From Oscillospiraceae bacterium (GTDB taxonomy: Bacteria; Bacillota; Clostridia; Oscillospirales; Ruminococcaceae): 64,000 bases of DNA. Under the pieces are notes generated by a model. It did not search any database and was not told the origin of the DNA. It worked only from the letters and a program-made list of their open reading frames with translations. This document shows, in pieces, positions 1-9,340 of this stretch. Both the position numbers and the translations under genes were made by a program. Location of the stretch: NCBI GenBank assembly GCA_017848055.1, contig JAGALZ010000006.1:1-64000 (forward strand), given 5' to 3'. Numbering within the stretch: position 1 is the first letter of the stretch; the number at the start of each line of letters is the position of its first letter.

Positions 1-703
1 CGTTGATTTCATCCTCGCAACCACAAGCACAGCTTGATGGAATAACCTCAAGGTCATCTTCATACGGTGCATCCCAATCTGTTTCGTAGATCTGTGGTTC
101 AGCCTGAATCTCAAGGGGACAATAGAGCTTCATTTCCTGTGCAGGTTTTGCGGTTACCGTGAAATCTGCCTGACCTCTAATTCCGAGGTAGTGGTCACGA
201 ACCTCTGCAAAATCTTCACGTCTGTCAAGCATTTCTGCTACTGTTCGAATCATCAGCACTCGCAAATCTTCATCGCCGAGCATATCTTCAAAGACGAAGT
301 GCTTCTGACCTGTGTGAGCAAGCTCTGCGATTCGGTCAGCCATAGCTTTCAGCTCTGCATGGAGCTGATGTTCTCCGGCAGTAATATCATTTGCCTCAAT
401 GATTGCTCGTGCATTCGGAATGAACTGTGACTTCCGAGCGTAGTCAGCACCCTCGGCTTCCACAAGGATTCCATCGCTGCCGTTGGCATCAAGGAAGAGG
501 ATACAGTGTGCAGTGTTGCCCTTCATATACATCAGATCTCTGTTCTCGATGATTTCGGGGCAGTCATCCAAGGGATGATTTCTCATCTGCTCGAATCTCT
601 TTCCGTAGAGGGGAATGACTTTCTCCACTTCAATCTGCATCGGCTTATAGTTATGAGCCTTGTGATTGAGCAGAGCATTGAATGTGATTTTCTTCATGGG
701 CAT
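1..703 (-). CDS. DUF6329-like accessory protein (partial, C-terminus off window)
   Basis: An uninterrupted minus-strand frame enters from the left edge and begins near 703 (ATG codons at 709, 703 and 697 are in frame; an AAAGG-type ribosome site best fits 703). The N-terminus reads MPMKKITFNALLNHKAHNYK, followed by 'QIEVEKVIPLYGKRFEQM'. I recognise this as resembling the DUF6329 proteins carried on clostridial conjugative/integrative elements; their function is unknown. The visible end is acidic and contains a CACGC cysteine cluster. No signal peptide or membrane segment is visible. The family assignment is from memory and moderately sure; the accessory-element context (adjacent tRNA 3' end) agrees with it. 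Confidence 0.55.
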   Translation of the reverse strand, partial: MPMKKITFNALLNHKAHNYKPMQIEVEKVIPLYGKRFEQMRNHPLDDCPEIIENRDLMYMKGNTAHCILFLDANGSDGILVEAEGADYARKSQFIPNARAIIEANDITAGEHQLHAELKAMADRIAELAHTGQKHFVFEDMLGDEDLRVLMIRTVAEMLDRREDFAEVRDHYLGIRGQADFTVTAKPAQEMKLYCPLEIQAEPQIYETDWDAPYEDDLEVIPSSCACGCEDEIN

Positions 704-742
704 CGCCATCCTTTCTTTTTAATAGTATAAGGGAAACAAAAA

Positions 743-786
743 ATGCCGAACCAATCGAGAGTAGTGACTCTCAACGGGTTCGGCAT
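743..786 (-). terminator. Long hairpin plus U-run ahead of the DUF6329-like gene
   Basis: ATGCCGAACC (743-752) pairs perfectly with GGTTCGGCAT (777-786), and inside it GAGAGT (757-762) pairs with ACTCTC (767-772) across a symmetric 4x4 internal loop. Read on the minus strand the stem is followed by six Ts, so it looks like an intrinsic terminator or attenuator about 40 nt before the gene start. Confidence 0.6.
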
Positions 787-828
787 AACGAACAAGAAAC
801 CGTTTCAAACTTTGTGAAAGTTTTTCGG

Positions 829-894
829 GCGATTTAGCATAAATCGCTTATAAAACAAGAGCAGACTTCGGAATTTTTCTTCCAAATCTGCTCT
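829..894. repeat. Two further adjacent hairpins in the element end
   Basis: GCGATTTA-GCA-TAAATCGC (829-847) is a perfect 8-bp stem. AGAGCAGA (858-865) pairs with TCTGCTCT (887-894), with additional TTC/GAA pairing inside. With 743-786 this makes three consecutive stem-loops in about 150 nt, suggesting a structured leader, small RNA or element-terminal region. A 37-codon minus-strand frame (961-848) overlaps the same stretch but has no clear support as a gene. Confidence 0.45.
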
Positions 895-1000
895 CAAATC
901 TCTTGAAATAAAAAAACGCCCGTTCAAGTCCTCTTTTGAGGCTGAAAAGGCAAAATGTCATCTACGGTTTTAGTATAAAAAAATTCGGCGTCAGAGTAGC

Positions 1001-1028
1001 AAAAAACCACGCAAATGCGTGGTTTTAG
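1001..1028 (-). terminator. Intrinsic terminator downstream of tRNA-Leu
   Basis: AAAACCACGC / GCGTGGTTTT (1003-1026) form a perfect stem around an AAAT loop; on the minus strand it is followed by a T-run, appropriate for ending the tRNA-Leu transcript. Confidence 0.75.
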
Positions 1029-1057
1029 GCTCTGTCATCCATTTTGGATACAAGAAA

Positions 1058-1141
1058 TGGTGCGGCAAACGGGACTTGAACCCGTACGTCAAAGACACAC
1101 GCCCCTCAAACGTGCCTGTCTGCCAATTCCAGCACTGCCGC
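1058..1141 (-). tRNA. tRNA-Leu(GAG)
   Basis: Minus-strand sequence begins GCGGCAGTGCTGGAATTGGC and ends GTTTGCCGCACCA with an encoded CCA. The acceptor stem pairs GCGGCAG with TTGCCGC (last pair G-T), the anticodon loop is TTGAGGG giving anticodon GAG, and a long class II variable arm (GTGTCTTTGACG) fits leucine. The 3' end faces the accessory region at the left edge, the usual geometry for integration of mobile elements into a tRNA 3' end. Confidence 0.93.
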
Positions 1142-1181
1142 ATTTCATATTCTGTTGTGCTCTCTTTGTGAGTGCTTTAAC

Positions 1182-1210
1182 ATTATAACACGTAATACGG
1201 GCAATGTCAA
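1182..1210 (-). promoter_or_regulatory. Sigma-A promoter for tRNA-Leu
   Basis: On the minus strand TTGACA (1210-1205), a 17-nt spacer and TATAAT (1187-1182): a perfect consensus, about 40 nt before the tRNA 5' end. Confidence 0.85.
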
Positions 1211-1321
1211 GCTTTTTTTCGAAAAAACTTAAGTTTTTGCTTTTTGCACAGTTTATTCTCGGAATTTTAGAAAAATTTGCGTATTGTGTGACCTTTGCCC
1301 TACAAAATGCGTCTTGAATTA

Positions 1322-1350
1322 TTGACACGACATATCAGCTATGATAAAAT
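1322..1350 (+). promoter_or_regulatory. Sigma-A promoter for the FAD oxidoreductase operon
   Basis: TTGACA (1322-1327), 17-nt spacer, TAAAAT (1345-1350), about 37 nt ahead of the start codon at 1387. Confidence 0.75.
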
Positions 1351-1386
1351 TATGGTATCATTTTAACCCGTTACGGAGATAAAACT

Positions 1387-2940
1387 ATGGAAAAGGTTAT
1401 AATTATTGGTGCGGGACCTGCGGGGCTTACTGCGGCTATAGAGCTTTTGAAATCCGGCAAGGATTACGAAGTCGTAATTCTAGAGCAGTCACAGGCAATC
1501 GGCGGAATCTCGCAGACTGTACGATACAACGGAAACAGAATGGACATCGGCGGGCATCGTTTCTTTTCAAAGAGCAAAGAGGTTATGGACTGGTGGAGTG
1601 CTCTTATGCCCTTGCAGTCTGCTCCTGCATACGATGACAAGCTTCTTGGCAGGGACAAGTCCTATGCTGACGGCAATGCTGACCCTGAGGTGACAGATGA
1701 GGTAATGCTCCTTCGTGAGAGGGTATCGAGAATTTACTACGGCGGGCATTTCTTTGACTATCCGATTTCTTTAAAGCCTGACACCATTAAAAATATGGGT
1801 CTTATAACCACGATGCGTGCGGGGCTGAGTTATCTGTACGCATGCGTTTTCAAGAGGCCCGAGACAAATCTTGAAAACTTCTACATCAATCGTTTCGGAA
1901 AGGTTTTATACTCGATGTTCTTCGAGGGCTACACGCACAAGCTCTGGGGACGGCATCCTAAAGAGATTTCGGCAGACTGGGGTGCACAGAGGGTAAAGGG
2001 CTTATCCGTCACGGCACTTATCAAGGATATATTCTCAAAGCTTTTCATAAAGGACAGCAAGAAGCGCAAGGTTGAGACCTCGCTTATTGAGCAGTTCTGG
2101 TACCCGAAATACGGCCCGGGACAGCTATGGGAGAAGGCGGCAGAGGTAGCGACTGGGCTGGGTGCTGTAATACACAAGGGCTGCAATGTTGTTTCCTTAG
2201 GCTATGAGGGAAAGAAGATAACCTCGGTTGTTTGCGAAACTTCTGATGGGGAAAAGGTATTCGATGCGGACATTGTTATTTCCTCGATGCCTGTAAACGA
2301 GCTTATTGCGGCTATGGGCGACGCACCTTGCAGAGTTGTAAAAAAGATTGCGAAGGGCTTGCCGTACAGAGATTTTGTCACGGTGGGGCTTCTTGTTGAC
2401 AGGCTTAAGCTTAAAAACGAAACTGACAAAATGACACTTTCGGGGATTGTTCCCGACTGCTGGATTTACGTTCAGGATAAGGGTGTAAAGCTCGGGCGCA
2501 TACAGATTTTCAACAACTGGTCGCCTTACATGGTAAAAAAGCCTCTTGACACGGTATGGCTGGGGCTTGAATACTTCTGCGATGAGGGCGATGATTTCTG
2601 GAGCATGAGCGACGAGCAGTGCATTGCTTTTGCGGCAAACGAGCTTGTTTCGATGGGTGTTATCGAGAAGGGCGCTGTACTTGACGCACACAGAGAAAGG
2701 GTAAAGAAGGCATATCCTGCTTACTTTGACACCTACAGACATTTTGACAGGGTAAGAAAGTTCCTTGACGGATACTCTAATCTTTACTGCGTCGGCAGAA
2801 ACGGTCAGCACCGCTACAACAACATGGACCACTCGATGCTGACGGCGATTGAGGCGGCAAGGTGCATAATTTCGGGAAAGACCGACAAGAGCGACATCTG
2901 GAACGTTAACACAGAGAAGGAATACCATGAAGAAAAATAA
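1387..2940 (+). CDS. FAD-dependent oxidoreductase (UDP-galactopyranose mutase / amine-oxidase-like fold)
   Basis: 517 aa cytosolic flavoprotein. The N-terminal Rossmann loop is GAGPAG (residues 8-13), with the ribose-binding acid at E33 and a GGHRFF stretch near residue 55. The C-terminus has [14 protein letters not shown], typical of this NAD(P)/FAD-dependent group (COG1232-like), which lies near UDP-galactopyranose mutase. The substrate cannot be named; relatives often sit with membrane glycosyltransferases and are thought to act on cell-surface glycans or lipid-linked sugars. Its last 14 nt overlap the start of the next gene, a GT-C type glycosyltransferase, so the two are co-translated and probably share a pathway. 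The start follows GGAG seven bases upstream. Confidence 0.8.
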   Translation: MEKVIIIGAGPAGLTAAIELLKSGKDYEVVILEQSQAIGGISQTVRYNGNRMDIGGHRFFSKSKEVMDWWSALMPLQSAPAYDDKLLGRDKSYADGNADPEVTDEVMLLRERVSRIYYGGHFFDYPISLKPDTIKNMGLITTMRAGLSYLYACVFKRPETNLENFYINRFGKVLYSMFFEGYTHKLWGRHPKEISADWGAQRVKGLSVTALIKDIFSKLFIKDSKKRKVETSLIEQFWYPKYGPGQLWEKAAEVATGLGAVIHKGCNVVSLGYEGKKITSVVCETSDGEKVFDADIVISSMPVNELIAAMGDAPCRVVKKIAKGLPYRDFVTVGLLVDRLKLKNETDKMTLSGIVPDCWIYVQDKGVKLGRIQIFNNWSPYMVKKPLDTVWLGLEYFCDEGDDFWSMSDEQCIAFAANELVSMGVIEKGAVLDAHRERVKKAYPAYFDTYRHFDRVRKFLDGYSNLYCVGRNGQHRYNNMDHSMLTAIEAARCIISGKTDKSDIWNVNTEKEYHEEK

Positions 2941-4675
2941 CGTCAGGGCTATGTCATTCATTTCAAGAGAGAGATTTGATTCTCTATGGGGCATAGCCTT
3001 AAAGCACCCGTTCCTGATTGCGGCGGCTGTCTGCATGCTTGCGACGGGGCTTGGATATCAGAGTCAATACCTGCTTAAATACTTTATTGAAACTATGGCG
3101 GTATGCTTTATAGGGCTTTGTCTTTTCAGGTGCATACGAAGGATTCTTGACGAGAGGCGGAGCAAGGCTTTAGCGGTGGGAGTATTCCTGCTTGAGGTGG
3201 TTTTATCGATACTTGCGGTGAGGCTTTATCTGAATCACCAAAACCGTGCTGAGCTTGTTTACGTTGCGGGAACTATGCTGGTGGCGATTGTAACGATACT
3301 GCTCTTGCTTTCGCTTTACAATGAGGGCAAGGACTACCGCAGGAAAATCGCTGTTATTGCACTCTTTATGCAGGGCTTTATAATGAGACTCGGTTACGTT
3401 CTTGAAACTTCAATTCTCAGACGACAGAACGACGTTCACAAGTTCGGAGAAAAGGACGGCCACGCTGCATACATTGAGTATCTTCTGAACAACCGCTCGC
3501 TTCCCGACTTTGACCCGACGACGGTATGGCAGTTCTATCATCCGCCGTTTCATCACAGCATTTGTGCTGTATGGCTTAAAATCCTCGGCACTGTCGGCAT
3601 ACCATACGACGTAGCATGCGAGAGCATACAGGCGGTTTCGCTTTTCTGCTCGCTGAGCATTATGATACTGTTTTACAAGCTTGCAAGGCACATCAGACTG
3701 AGCGGCATGGCGTTATACGTTCCGCTTCTGATTGTGTTCTTCCATCCGTCACAGTTTATACTTTCGGGAAACATAAACAATGATGTTATGTCGATTGCCT
3801 TTATTTTAGGTGCGATATACACGACGGCGGTATGGTACAAGGAGCCTTGCATTAAAAACATACTGAAAATTGCGTTTTGCATAGGTCTTGGTATGATGAC
3901 AAAGCTATCGGCGGGGCTTGTTGCACCTGCTGTGGCGATTGTGTTCCTCGTGGCTCTTATAAAGTACCGCAAAAGGGCTAAGTCGCTTATCGGGCAGTTC
4001 GCTTTATTCGGCGTTGTCTGCGTTCCTCTCGGGCTATGGTGGGGAATACGAAACTACATTCTATTCAAGACTCCCCTAACCTATGTTCCGTCGCTTTCAA
4101 TAATCAGCTATCAGTACATCGGGCGGATACCATTTAAAGACAGACTTTTCGATTTCAGCTCTTATCAGTTCTCCTATGTTTTTGAGCAATGGACAAAGGA
4201 CACATATCGTGAGTTTAATCCGACAATTGCTTTTTTGAAAAACTCGCTTTTCGGTGAACACCTCAAAGCTCTGACATTTGAGGGAAATCTCATAAAATTC
4301 CCGACTGTTCTTTTCTGGGTTGCTATGGCACTTGCCGTTTTGGGATTTGTTTCAATGCTTGTTTGCTTATTCAAAAAAGGCGGCAACACAGAAAAGCTTC
4401 TGCTGACTGTAACCTCGCTGGTGCTCCTATTCTCATATTATAAATTCTGCTATGAGTACCCGTTTATATGCACGATGAATTTCAGATATATCGTTCCTTG
4501 TCTTTACGCGGGAGCTGTTTCCCTGGGCTTTATGCTCAGATATTTCAAGGATGCCAAATCAAAGCCTGTTCACGCCGTCGGTATTCTGTGCCGTGCGGCT
4601 GTCGGGCTCGCAACCGCTGTTTTCTGCATCTGCTCATATATGACATACTTTGTCGTAATAAGCTCCTTTTCGTAA
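2927..4675 (+). CDS. Multi-pass membrane glycosyltransferase, GT39/ArnT-like (GT-C)
   Basis: 582 aa with roughly a dozen hydrophobic segments, starting about residue 25. An extracytoplasmic loop after the first helices contains '[10 protein letters not shown]', the kind of motif found in ArnT/PMT-type GT-C enzymes that use polyprenyl-phosphate sugars to modify surface polymers or proteins. The acceptor is unknown. The ATG at 2927 sits inside the end of the preceding flavoprotein gene with GAAGGA just upstream. A copy of the large palindromic repeat begins immediately after its stop codon. Confidence 0.75.
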   Translation: MKKNNVRAMSFISRERFDSLWGIALKHPFLIAAAVCMLATGLGYQSQYLLKYFIETMAVCFIGLCLFRCIRRILDERRSKALAVGVFLLEVVLSILAVRLYLNHQNRAELVYVAGTMLVAIVTILLLLSLYNEGKDYRRKIAVIALFMQGFIMRLGYVLETSILRRQNDVHKFGEKDGHAAYIEYLLNNRSLPDFDPTTVWQFYHPPFHHSICAVWLKILGTVGIPYDVACESIQAVSLFCSLSIMILFYKLARHIRLSGMALYVPLLIVFFHPSQFILSGNINNDVMSIAFILGAIYTTAVWYKEPCIKNILKIAFCIGLGMMTKLSAGLVAPAVAIVFLVALIKYRKRAKSLIGQFALFGVVCVPLGLWWGIRNYILFKTPLTYVPSLSIISYQYIGRIPFKDRLFDFSSYQFSYVFEQWTKDTYREFNPTIAFLKNSLFGEHLKALTFEGNLIKFPTVLFWVAMALAVLGFVSMLVCLFKKGGNTEKLLLTVTSLVLLFSYYKFCYEYPFICTMNFRYIVPCLYAGAVSLGFMLRYFKDAKSKPVHAVGILCRAAVGLATAVFCICSYMTYFVVISSFS

Positions 4676-4677
4676 AC

Positions 4678-4945
4678 ACTCCGCATACAAAGGATTTACG
4701 TGTGTTTATCGGGGGAAACCTTTCTGAAGAAAGTTTGTCCCCCGAACCCCCTTACAAAGACTTTTAACATGATTTCAGCCCCATAGGGTACACATCAAGA
4801 GAACTGTCGAAATTCTTGTGATTGTAATAGGTACCCTATGGGGCTGAAATTTTATTACAAAAGTTTTAGGAAAGGAGTTTGAGGAATAACCCTTTTCCAA
4901 AAGGGTTTTCCTCAATAACAAACCTAAAGCTTCGGTATGGGGTAT
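4678..4945 (-). repeat. Large interspersed palindromic element, copy A (inverted orientation)
   Basis: The core 4707-4917 runs from a C/G-rich hairpin (GGGGGAAACC...GTCCCCC) through a perfect 19-bp inverted repeat, ATTTCAGCCCCATAGGGTA (4772-4790) and its complement (4832-4850), to a second hairpin (TTGAGGAATAACCC... GGGTTTTCCTCAA). Less conserved outer arms extend the palindrome to about 4678-4945. It starts three bases after the stop codon at 4675. This copy lies in opposite orientation to copies B, C and D. Confidence 0.9.
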
Positions 4946-4946
4946 A

Positions 4947-4975
4947 TTGCGTAAAGGCGGGATATATGGTAGAAT
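4947..4975 (+). promoter_or_regulatory. Probable sigma-A promoter for the NlpC-like lipoprotein
   Basis: TTGCGT (4947-4952), 17-nt spacer, TAGAAT (4970-4975); it abuts the end of repeat copy A and lies about 35 nt before the start at 5010. Confidence 0.55.
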
Positions 4976-5009
4976 AGGTATATCGACAAATTTCGTAGGG
5001 GGTAAAGCT

Positions 5010-5915
5010 ATGAAGAAGCTTATTATAGCTTTTGCATTTATATATTCACTTATGCTTTGCGGATGTCAGGGCGTGGACAGTTCCGACGCATCGTCATCTG
5101 ACGGCAGCATTACTGACTCATCGCAGGTTACAGAGGACTCTTACACATACAGCAGTCAGGCTGACACATCGGGTTTATCAAGCTCTGACTCTGAATCGCC
5201 GCAGGACGAGGTTCCGACTGTCAAGGAGTTTCTTTCTGCAGCTTTGGAGCCTTGCGGAAGCTGTCTTTATGTATGGAGCGGCGGCTGGAATGAGGAAGAC
5301 ACGGCGGCTGGAATTGACGCTATGACGATGGGAGTAAGTCCACGGTGGAAGGAATTCTTCGACGAGAACGATGCGGGCTACGATTACACGACCACCCGGT
5401 TTCAGATACACGACGGGCTTGACTGCACGGGCTTACTTGGTTGGAGCGTATACCAGGTTTTCGGCGACAAATACTCCGACACGGGGTATGTTTTCCAGTC
5501 GGGAACTGTAATAGACAACTACCTCAGTTTATTTGGCGGTGAAAAGACTGCGGCGGCAGATGTGACAGACTACCGTGCGGGCGATGTAATGTGCAAGGAC
5601 GGGCACGTTTTTATTGTAATAGGACAGTGCTCTGACGGAAGCCTTTTGTTCGTTCACGCTTCCCCGCCTGCGGTTTCCATCTGCGGAACTCCGACACCTG
5701 ACGGGAACAAGTCGAGCGAAGCTATAGCACTTGCGAAGGAATATATGCAGGACTATTTCCCTCACTGCTACGAAAAGTATGACACAACCAGCCGTGGCAC
5801 AGGATATCTGACGCAATACGACCGATACCGCTTTGATGAAAATATACTTTGTGACAAGGACGGCTACTTCGGGATGTCAGCCGAAGAAATACTAATCGAT
5901 TTATTCAATGAATAG
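5010..5915 (+). CDS. NlpC/P60-like cysteine peptidase lipoprotein
   Basis: 301 aa from ATG 5010 (a longer in-frame ATG at 4947 lacks a ribosome site; TAGGGGG precedes 5010). An N-terminal signal ends in a lipobox LCGC with the lipidated Cys near residue 19, followed by a Ser/Asp-rich linker to about residue 70. The domain then shows 'GLDCTGLLGW' (candidate nucleophile Cys139) and 'GDVMCKDGHVFIVIG' (candidate His), the order seen in NlpC/P60 endopeptidases that cut peptidoglycan stem peptides. It would act outside the membrane on cell-wall peptides. The match is motif-level; it may be a divergent or amidase-like member. Confidence 0.7.
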   Translation: MKKLIIAFAFIYSLMLCGCQGVDSSDASSSDGSITDSSQVTEDSYTYSSQADTSGLSSSDSESPQDEVPTVKEFLSAALEPCGSCLYVWSGGWNEEDTAAGIDAMTMGVSPRWKEFFDENDAGYDYTTTRFQIHDGLDCTGLLGWSVYQVFGDKYSDTGYVFQSGTVIDNYLSLFGGEKTAAADVTDYRAGDVMCKDGHVFIVIGQCSDGSLLFVHASPPAVSICGTPTPDGNKSSEAIALAKEYMQDYFPHCYEKYDTTSRGTGYLTQYDRYRFDENILCDKDGYFGMSAEEILIDLFNE

Positions 5916-5920
5916 GCACA

Positions 5921-5952
5921 AAAAAGCTCAGGAAAAAATCCTGAGCTTTTTA
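5921..5952. terminator. Bidirectional intrinsic terminator
   Basis: AAAAAGCTCAGG / CCTGAGCTTTTT stem (5921-5950) with A-tracts and T-tracts on both sides, between the convergent lipoprotein gene and glgP. Confidence 0.9.
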
Positions 5953-5967
5953 TTTTGCTTTGAAATA

Positions 5968-8382
5968 TTAGTCTGTAATCTTCTTAAGACCCCAGATATC
6001 TCTTGCATACTCGCTTACAGAACGGTCTGCGGAGAAGATTCCTGCGCCTGCGATATTTGCAAGGCTCATCTTCTGCCACTTCATCTTATCTCTGTAGCAC
6101 TCGGATGCATAAGCCTGTGCCTTCTGGTAGGAATCGAAGTCAGCGAGTGTCATATAGGTATCGCTTGTCTTGAGCATTGTAGCGATTTCGTTGAACTGCT
6201 GGCCGTTGATGCCATACTGCATTGTATCGATTGCCTTCTTGATAACGGCACTGGAATCATAGAACGACTGTGGGTTGTAGCTGCCCTTACGAGCGTTAAC
6301 CTCGTCAACGTTCATACCGAAGATGATGATGTTGTCATCGCCCACTGCCTCGTGGATTTCAACGTTTGCGCCGTCCATTGTACCGAGGGTGATTGCACCG
6401 TTAATCATAAGCTTCATATTACCTGTACCGGATGCTTCTGTACCTGCGAGAGAAATCTGCTCGGAGATATCAGCTGCCGGCATAAGAAGCTCGGAAAGTG
6501 ACACGCAGTAGTCCTCGAGGAATATAACTCTGAGCTTTTCGGAAAGCTTCTTATCCTTCTTGAGCTCCTCGGAGATGTTCCAGATGAGCTTGATAATCTG
6601 CTTTGCCATATAGTAGCCTGGTGCTGCCTTTGCCGCAAAGATGTATGTCTTTGGAGTAAAGTCTGCATTCGGGTTTTCCTTGAGGTAGTTGTACTCAGCG
6701 ATGATGTTGAGTGCATTGAGCTGCTGACGCTTATACTCGTGGAGTCTCTTTACCTGAACGTCGAAGATAGACTCGGTATTGAGAAGCACGCCGTACTGGT
6801 TCTTTACATACTTTGCAAATGCCTTCTTGTTATTGAGCTTGATATCGTAGAGTCTGTTAAGAACTTCCTCGTCATCCTTGAAAACAGAGAGCTTGGAAAG
6901 CTCAGCTGCGTTCTTTAAGAAGCCTGTGCCAATCTTTTCGGAGAGGAGCTTTGTGAGTCCGTCGTTGGACTGGTAGAGCCATCTTCTGTATGCGATACCA
7001 TTTGTAACGTTCTTGAACTTTGTAGGTGTATCTGCGTACTCGTTTGCAAAAGTTTCCTGCTTGATGATTTCGGAGTGAATTTTTGCAACGCCGTTTACAG
7101 TATGAGAAGCATGGACACAGAGAGTTGCCATCTTGACCTTATTATTCTCAACGATGGACATCTTTGAAACTCTTGCCTCGTCCTTATATCTCTCCCAGAG
7201 GTCACGGCAGTAACGCTCGTTGATTTCGATGATGATTGAGAAGATTCTAGGTGTAACACTCTTTAAGAGGTTGCAATCCCACTTCTCGAGTGCTTCAGGC
7301 ATAACTGTATGGTTTGTATATGCAAATGTATTTGTTACGATATGCCAAGCCTTATCCCATGAGTATCCGCAGTCGTCGAGGAGGACTCTCATAAGTTCAG
7401 GGATTGCAAGTGTCGGGTGGGTATCGTTGATATGGATAGCAACCTTATCGTGGAGGTTGTCGAGTGTGCCGTAGGTTCTCATATGTCTGTCAACGATATC
7501 GCCGATAGATGCTGCACAGAGGAAGTACTGCTGTCTGAGTCTTAAGGACTTACCTTCTGCGTGGTTATCGTTAGGATAGAGTACCTTTGTGATAGCCTGG
7601 GAGATGATGTTCTGGCCGAGAGCCTTCTGGTAGTCGCCCTTGTTGAACATACTCATATCAAAGCTTGGACATTCTGCCTTCCAGAGTCTCAGGCAGGATA
7701 CAGCCTCGCTGTCGTAGCCTGAAACATAGAGGTCATAAGGTACTGCGAGAACTGTTGTATAGTTTTCGTGTGTTACGTGGTGGTACTGCTGGTCCCAGTA
7801 CTCCTTGAGCTCGCCGTCGAAGTGAACTTCAACAGCTCTGTCTGTATGCGGAACGAGCCATGCCTTACCGCCCGGGAGCCAGTTGTCAGGAAGCTCTGTC
7901 TGCCAGCCGTCTACTATCTTCTGCTTGAAGATACCGTACTCGTAGCAGATAGAATAACCTGTTGCGTGGTAGCCCTGAGCTGCGAGAGCGTCGAGGTAGC
8001 AGGCTGCAAGTCTTCCCAGACCGCCGTTTCCGAGACCTGCGTCAGGCTCCTGCTCATAGATACTTGCGATATTGATACCGTACTCCTTGAGCGCTTCTGT
8101 TGCTTCCTTAACCATTTCGAGGTTATAGATGCTTGTCTTTAAAGACCTACCCATTAAGAATTCCATTGAGAGGTAGTATACCTTCTTGTTGCCCAGTGAC
8201 TCTGTCTTGATTGTAAAGTTTCTGCGCTTATCTTTTAAAATCTTGATTACCACTGCTGTGAGTGCTTCGTAGACCTGCTTGTCGGAAGCCTTATCGGGAG
8301 TAATGTCAAACTCCTCGCGAAGCACCTGTTCAAAGCGCTCCTTGAGCTCCTTCTTGGTAATGGTCTTTGACGCCTTTGCCAT
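5968..8382 (-). CDS. glgP: Glycogen/alpha-glucan phosphorylase
   Basis: 804 aa, the normal length for GT35 glycogen phosphorylases, which release glucose-1-phosphate from storage glucans using pyridoxal phosphate. The PLP-lysine region 'EASGTGNMKLMINGA' is present near residue 650, as are 'GNGGLGRLAACYLD' near residue 120 and 'VKRLHEYKRQQLN'. The start ATG (8382) has TAGGAGGAG upstream. It is a single-gene unit, bounded downstream by a bidirectional terminator and upstream by its own promoter. The cytosolic enzyme implies this organism stores or consumes alpha-glucan. Confidence 0.96.
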   Translation of the reverse strand: MAKASKTITKKELKERFEQVLREEFDITPDKASDKQVYEALTAVVIKILKDKRRNFTIKTESLGNKKVYYLSMEFLMGRSLKTSIYNLEMVKEATEALKEYGINIASIYEQEPDAGLGNGGLGRLAACYLDALAAQGYHATGYSICYEYGIFKQKIVDGWQTELPDNWLPGGKAWLVPHTDRAVEVHFDGELKEYWDQQYHHVTHENYTTVLAVPYDLYVSGYDSEAVSCLRLWKAECPSFDMSMFNKGDYQKALGQNIISQAITKVLYPNDNHAEGKSLRLRQQYFLCAASIGDIVDRHMRTYGTLDNLHDKVAIHINDTHPTLAIPELMRVLLDDCGYSWDKAWHIVTNTFAYTNHTVMPEALEKWDCNLLKSVTPRIFSIIIEINERYCRDLWERYKDEARVSKMSIVENNKVKMATLCVHASHTVNGVAKIHSEIIKQETFANEYADTPTKFKNVTNGIAYRRWLYQSNDGLTKLLSEKIGTGFLKNAAELSKLSVFKDDEEVLNRLYDIKLNNKKAFAKYVKNQYGVLLNTESIFDVQVKRLHEYKRQQLNALNIIAEYNYLKENPNADFTPKTYIFAAKAAPGYYMAKQIIKLIWNISEELKKDKKLSEKLRVIFLEDYCVSLSELLMPAADISEQISLAGTEASGTGNMKLMINGAITLGTMDGANVEIHEAVGDDNIIIFGMNVDEVNARKGSYNPQSFYDSSAVIKKAIDTMQYGINGQQFNEIATMLKTSDTYMTLADFDSYQKAQAYASECYRDKMKWQKMSLANIAGAGIFSADRSVSEYARDIWGLKKITD

Positions 8383-8454
8383 AAAATAATCTCCTCCTAA
8401 ATATTAAAGCGACTACACTATTTTCTGTCGCCACATTTTACAGATAACATATTG

Positions 8455-8483
8455 ATTCTATCAAAAATCGACTTTTCATTCAA
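8455..8483 (-). promoter_or_regulatory. Candidate promoter for glgP
   Basis: Minus-strand TTGAAT (8483-8478), 17-nt spacer, TAGAAT (8460-8455), about 70 nt before the start codon. Confidence 0.5.
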
Positions 8484-8721
8484 GCTGATTTTATTAATCG
8501 GTAAACTGTTTTAGCGTTAAACCCTATAAGAATACACTTTCACAGCCTATCGTTAACATATTAACATACTTATTATAGACTCATTACACTCAAAAGTCAA
8601 ACAAATAGCCTCTTTACGGCTTCAAATCTACATTTTAACTCATTAAAGGGGTATTTGGATATTGTGGAATTGTTATTTTGACCGAAAATCGTAGGTTAAA
8701 ATTACTATATTAGAGTATCTC

Positions 8722-8797
8722 AATTTGTGCAAATCCACAAATTTTGCTTTGCGAAACGTTTTTTTCACCTCTTTGTTGCACGTTTTGGTGCAACAAA
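8722..8797. promoter_or_regulatory. Stacked palindromes upstream of the phage-derived island
   Basis: AATTTGTG-6nt-CACAAATT (8722-8743) and TTTGTTGCAC-6nt-GTGCAACAAA (8772-8797) are perfect inverted repeats of 8 and 10 bp with equal 6-nt spacers. A shorter one, GACCG-CTT-CGGTC, follows near 8833. They occupy the region just before terS and could be operators for a regulator of the island. The remainder of 8484-8866 shows nothing else I can name. Confidence 0.5.
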
Positions 8798-8866
8798 ATG
8801 CGTTTTCGCAGCTTATAGTGCGGGGCGGTAAAGACCGCTTCGGTCGGAATGCATTGACAAGGAGGA

Positions 8867-9340
8867 ATGAAGATGGACCAGAGGGCATTTGCGGTGGCTT
8901 ACGCACATTGCTGTGATGCACAGACAGCGGCGATACTTTGCGGCTGTCCGATAACAAAGGCCAAATCAGTCGGAGAGGCACTTTTGCAGAAAAAGAGCGT
9001 TGTAAGGCAGATTGGAAAATGCTTTACGCAGAAGCTGAGGCTTTACGACTGCGTAAGGACGGGGCTTGAAAAGCTTGCCTTTGGCAGAAGCAACGATGCG
9101 GTGCAGCTTGCATTTACTGAGAGAGAACAGATAACCGGAAAGCTGATTTCTTCGCTTGACCTTTCTCTTGTAAGCTCGATAAAGCGTGACAAGGACGGCG
9201 GTGTTGACATAAAGCTTTTTGACAGGCAGAAGGCTTTGGAGGCACTGTGCGGACTTTACGAGGCTTCGGACAGCGAGCAGACTGCTCAGTCCTTCCTCAG
9301 CGCACTGAGTGAGGGTGATGAGGCTGACGAGGAAGTTTAA
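8867..9340 (+). CDS. Phage terminase small subunit-like protein
   Basis: 157 aa; starts at ATG 8867 (second ATG two codons on) behind AAGGAGG. It opens 'MDQRAFAVAYAHCCDAQTAA', with a CGCPITKAKSVG stretch resembling the N-terminal helix-turn-helix of Terminase_2-type small subunits, which bind phage DNA and hand it to the large subunit. It has no membrane segment. It overlaps the terminase large-subunit gene, which strongly supports the call. The N-terminal half is unusually cysteine-rich for a TerS. Confidence 0.75.
   Translation: MKMDQRAFAVAYAHCCDAQTAAILCGCPITKAKSVGEALLQKKSVVRQIGKCFTQKLRLYDCVRTGLEKLAFGRSNDAVQLAFTEREQITGKLISSLDLSLVSSIKRDKDGGVDIKLFDRQKALEALCGLYEASDSEQTAQSFLSALSEGDEADEEV

Noticed and set aside
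922..933. GTTCAAGTCC shared with the T-arm of tRNA-Leu, as a possible att remnant
   Set aside because: Only about 10 nt, in inverted orientation relative to the tRNA, and the T-loop sequence is common; insufficient for an attachment site.
848..961. 37-codon minus-strand frame between tRNA-Leu terminator and the DUF6329-like gene
   Set aside because: No convincing ribosome site and it overlaps stable hairpins, so a leader or small RNA is at least as likely; not listed as a gene.
2197..3036. 279-codon minus-strand frame opposite the oxidoreductase gene
   Set aside because: It overlaps two well-supported plus-strand genes, has no ribosome site and no recognisable motif; a shadow frame.
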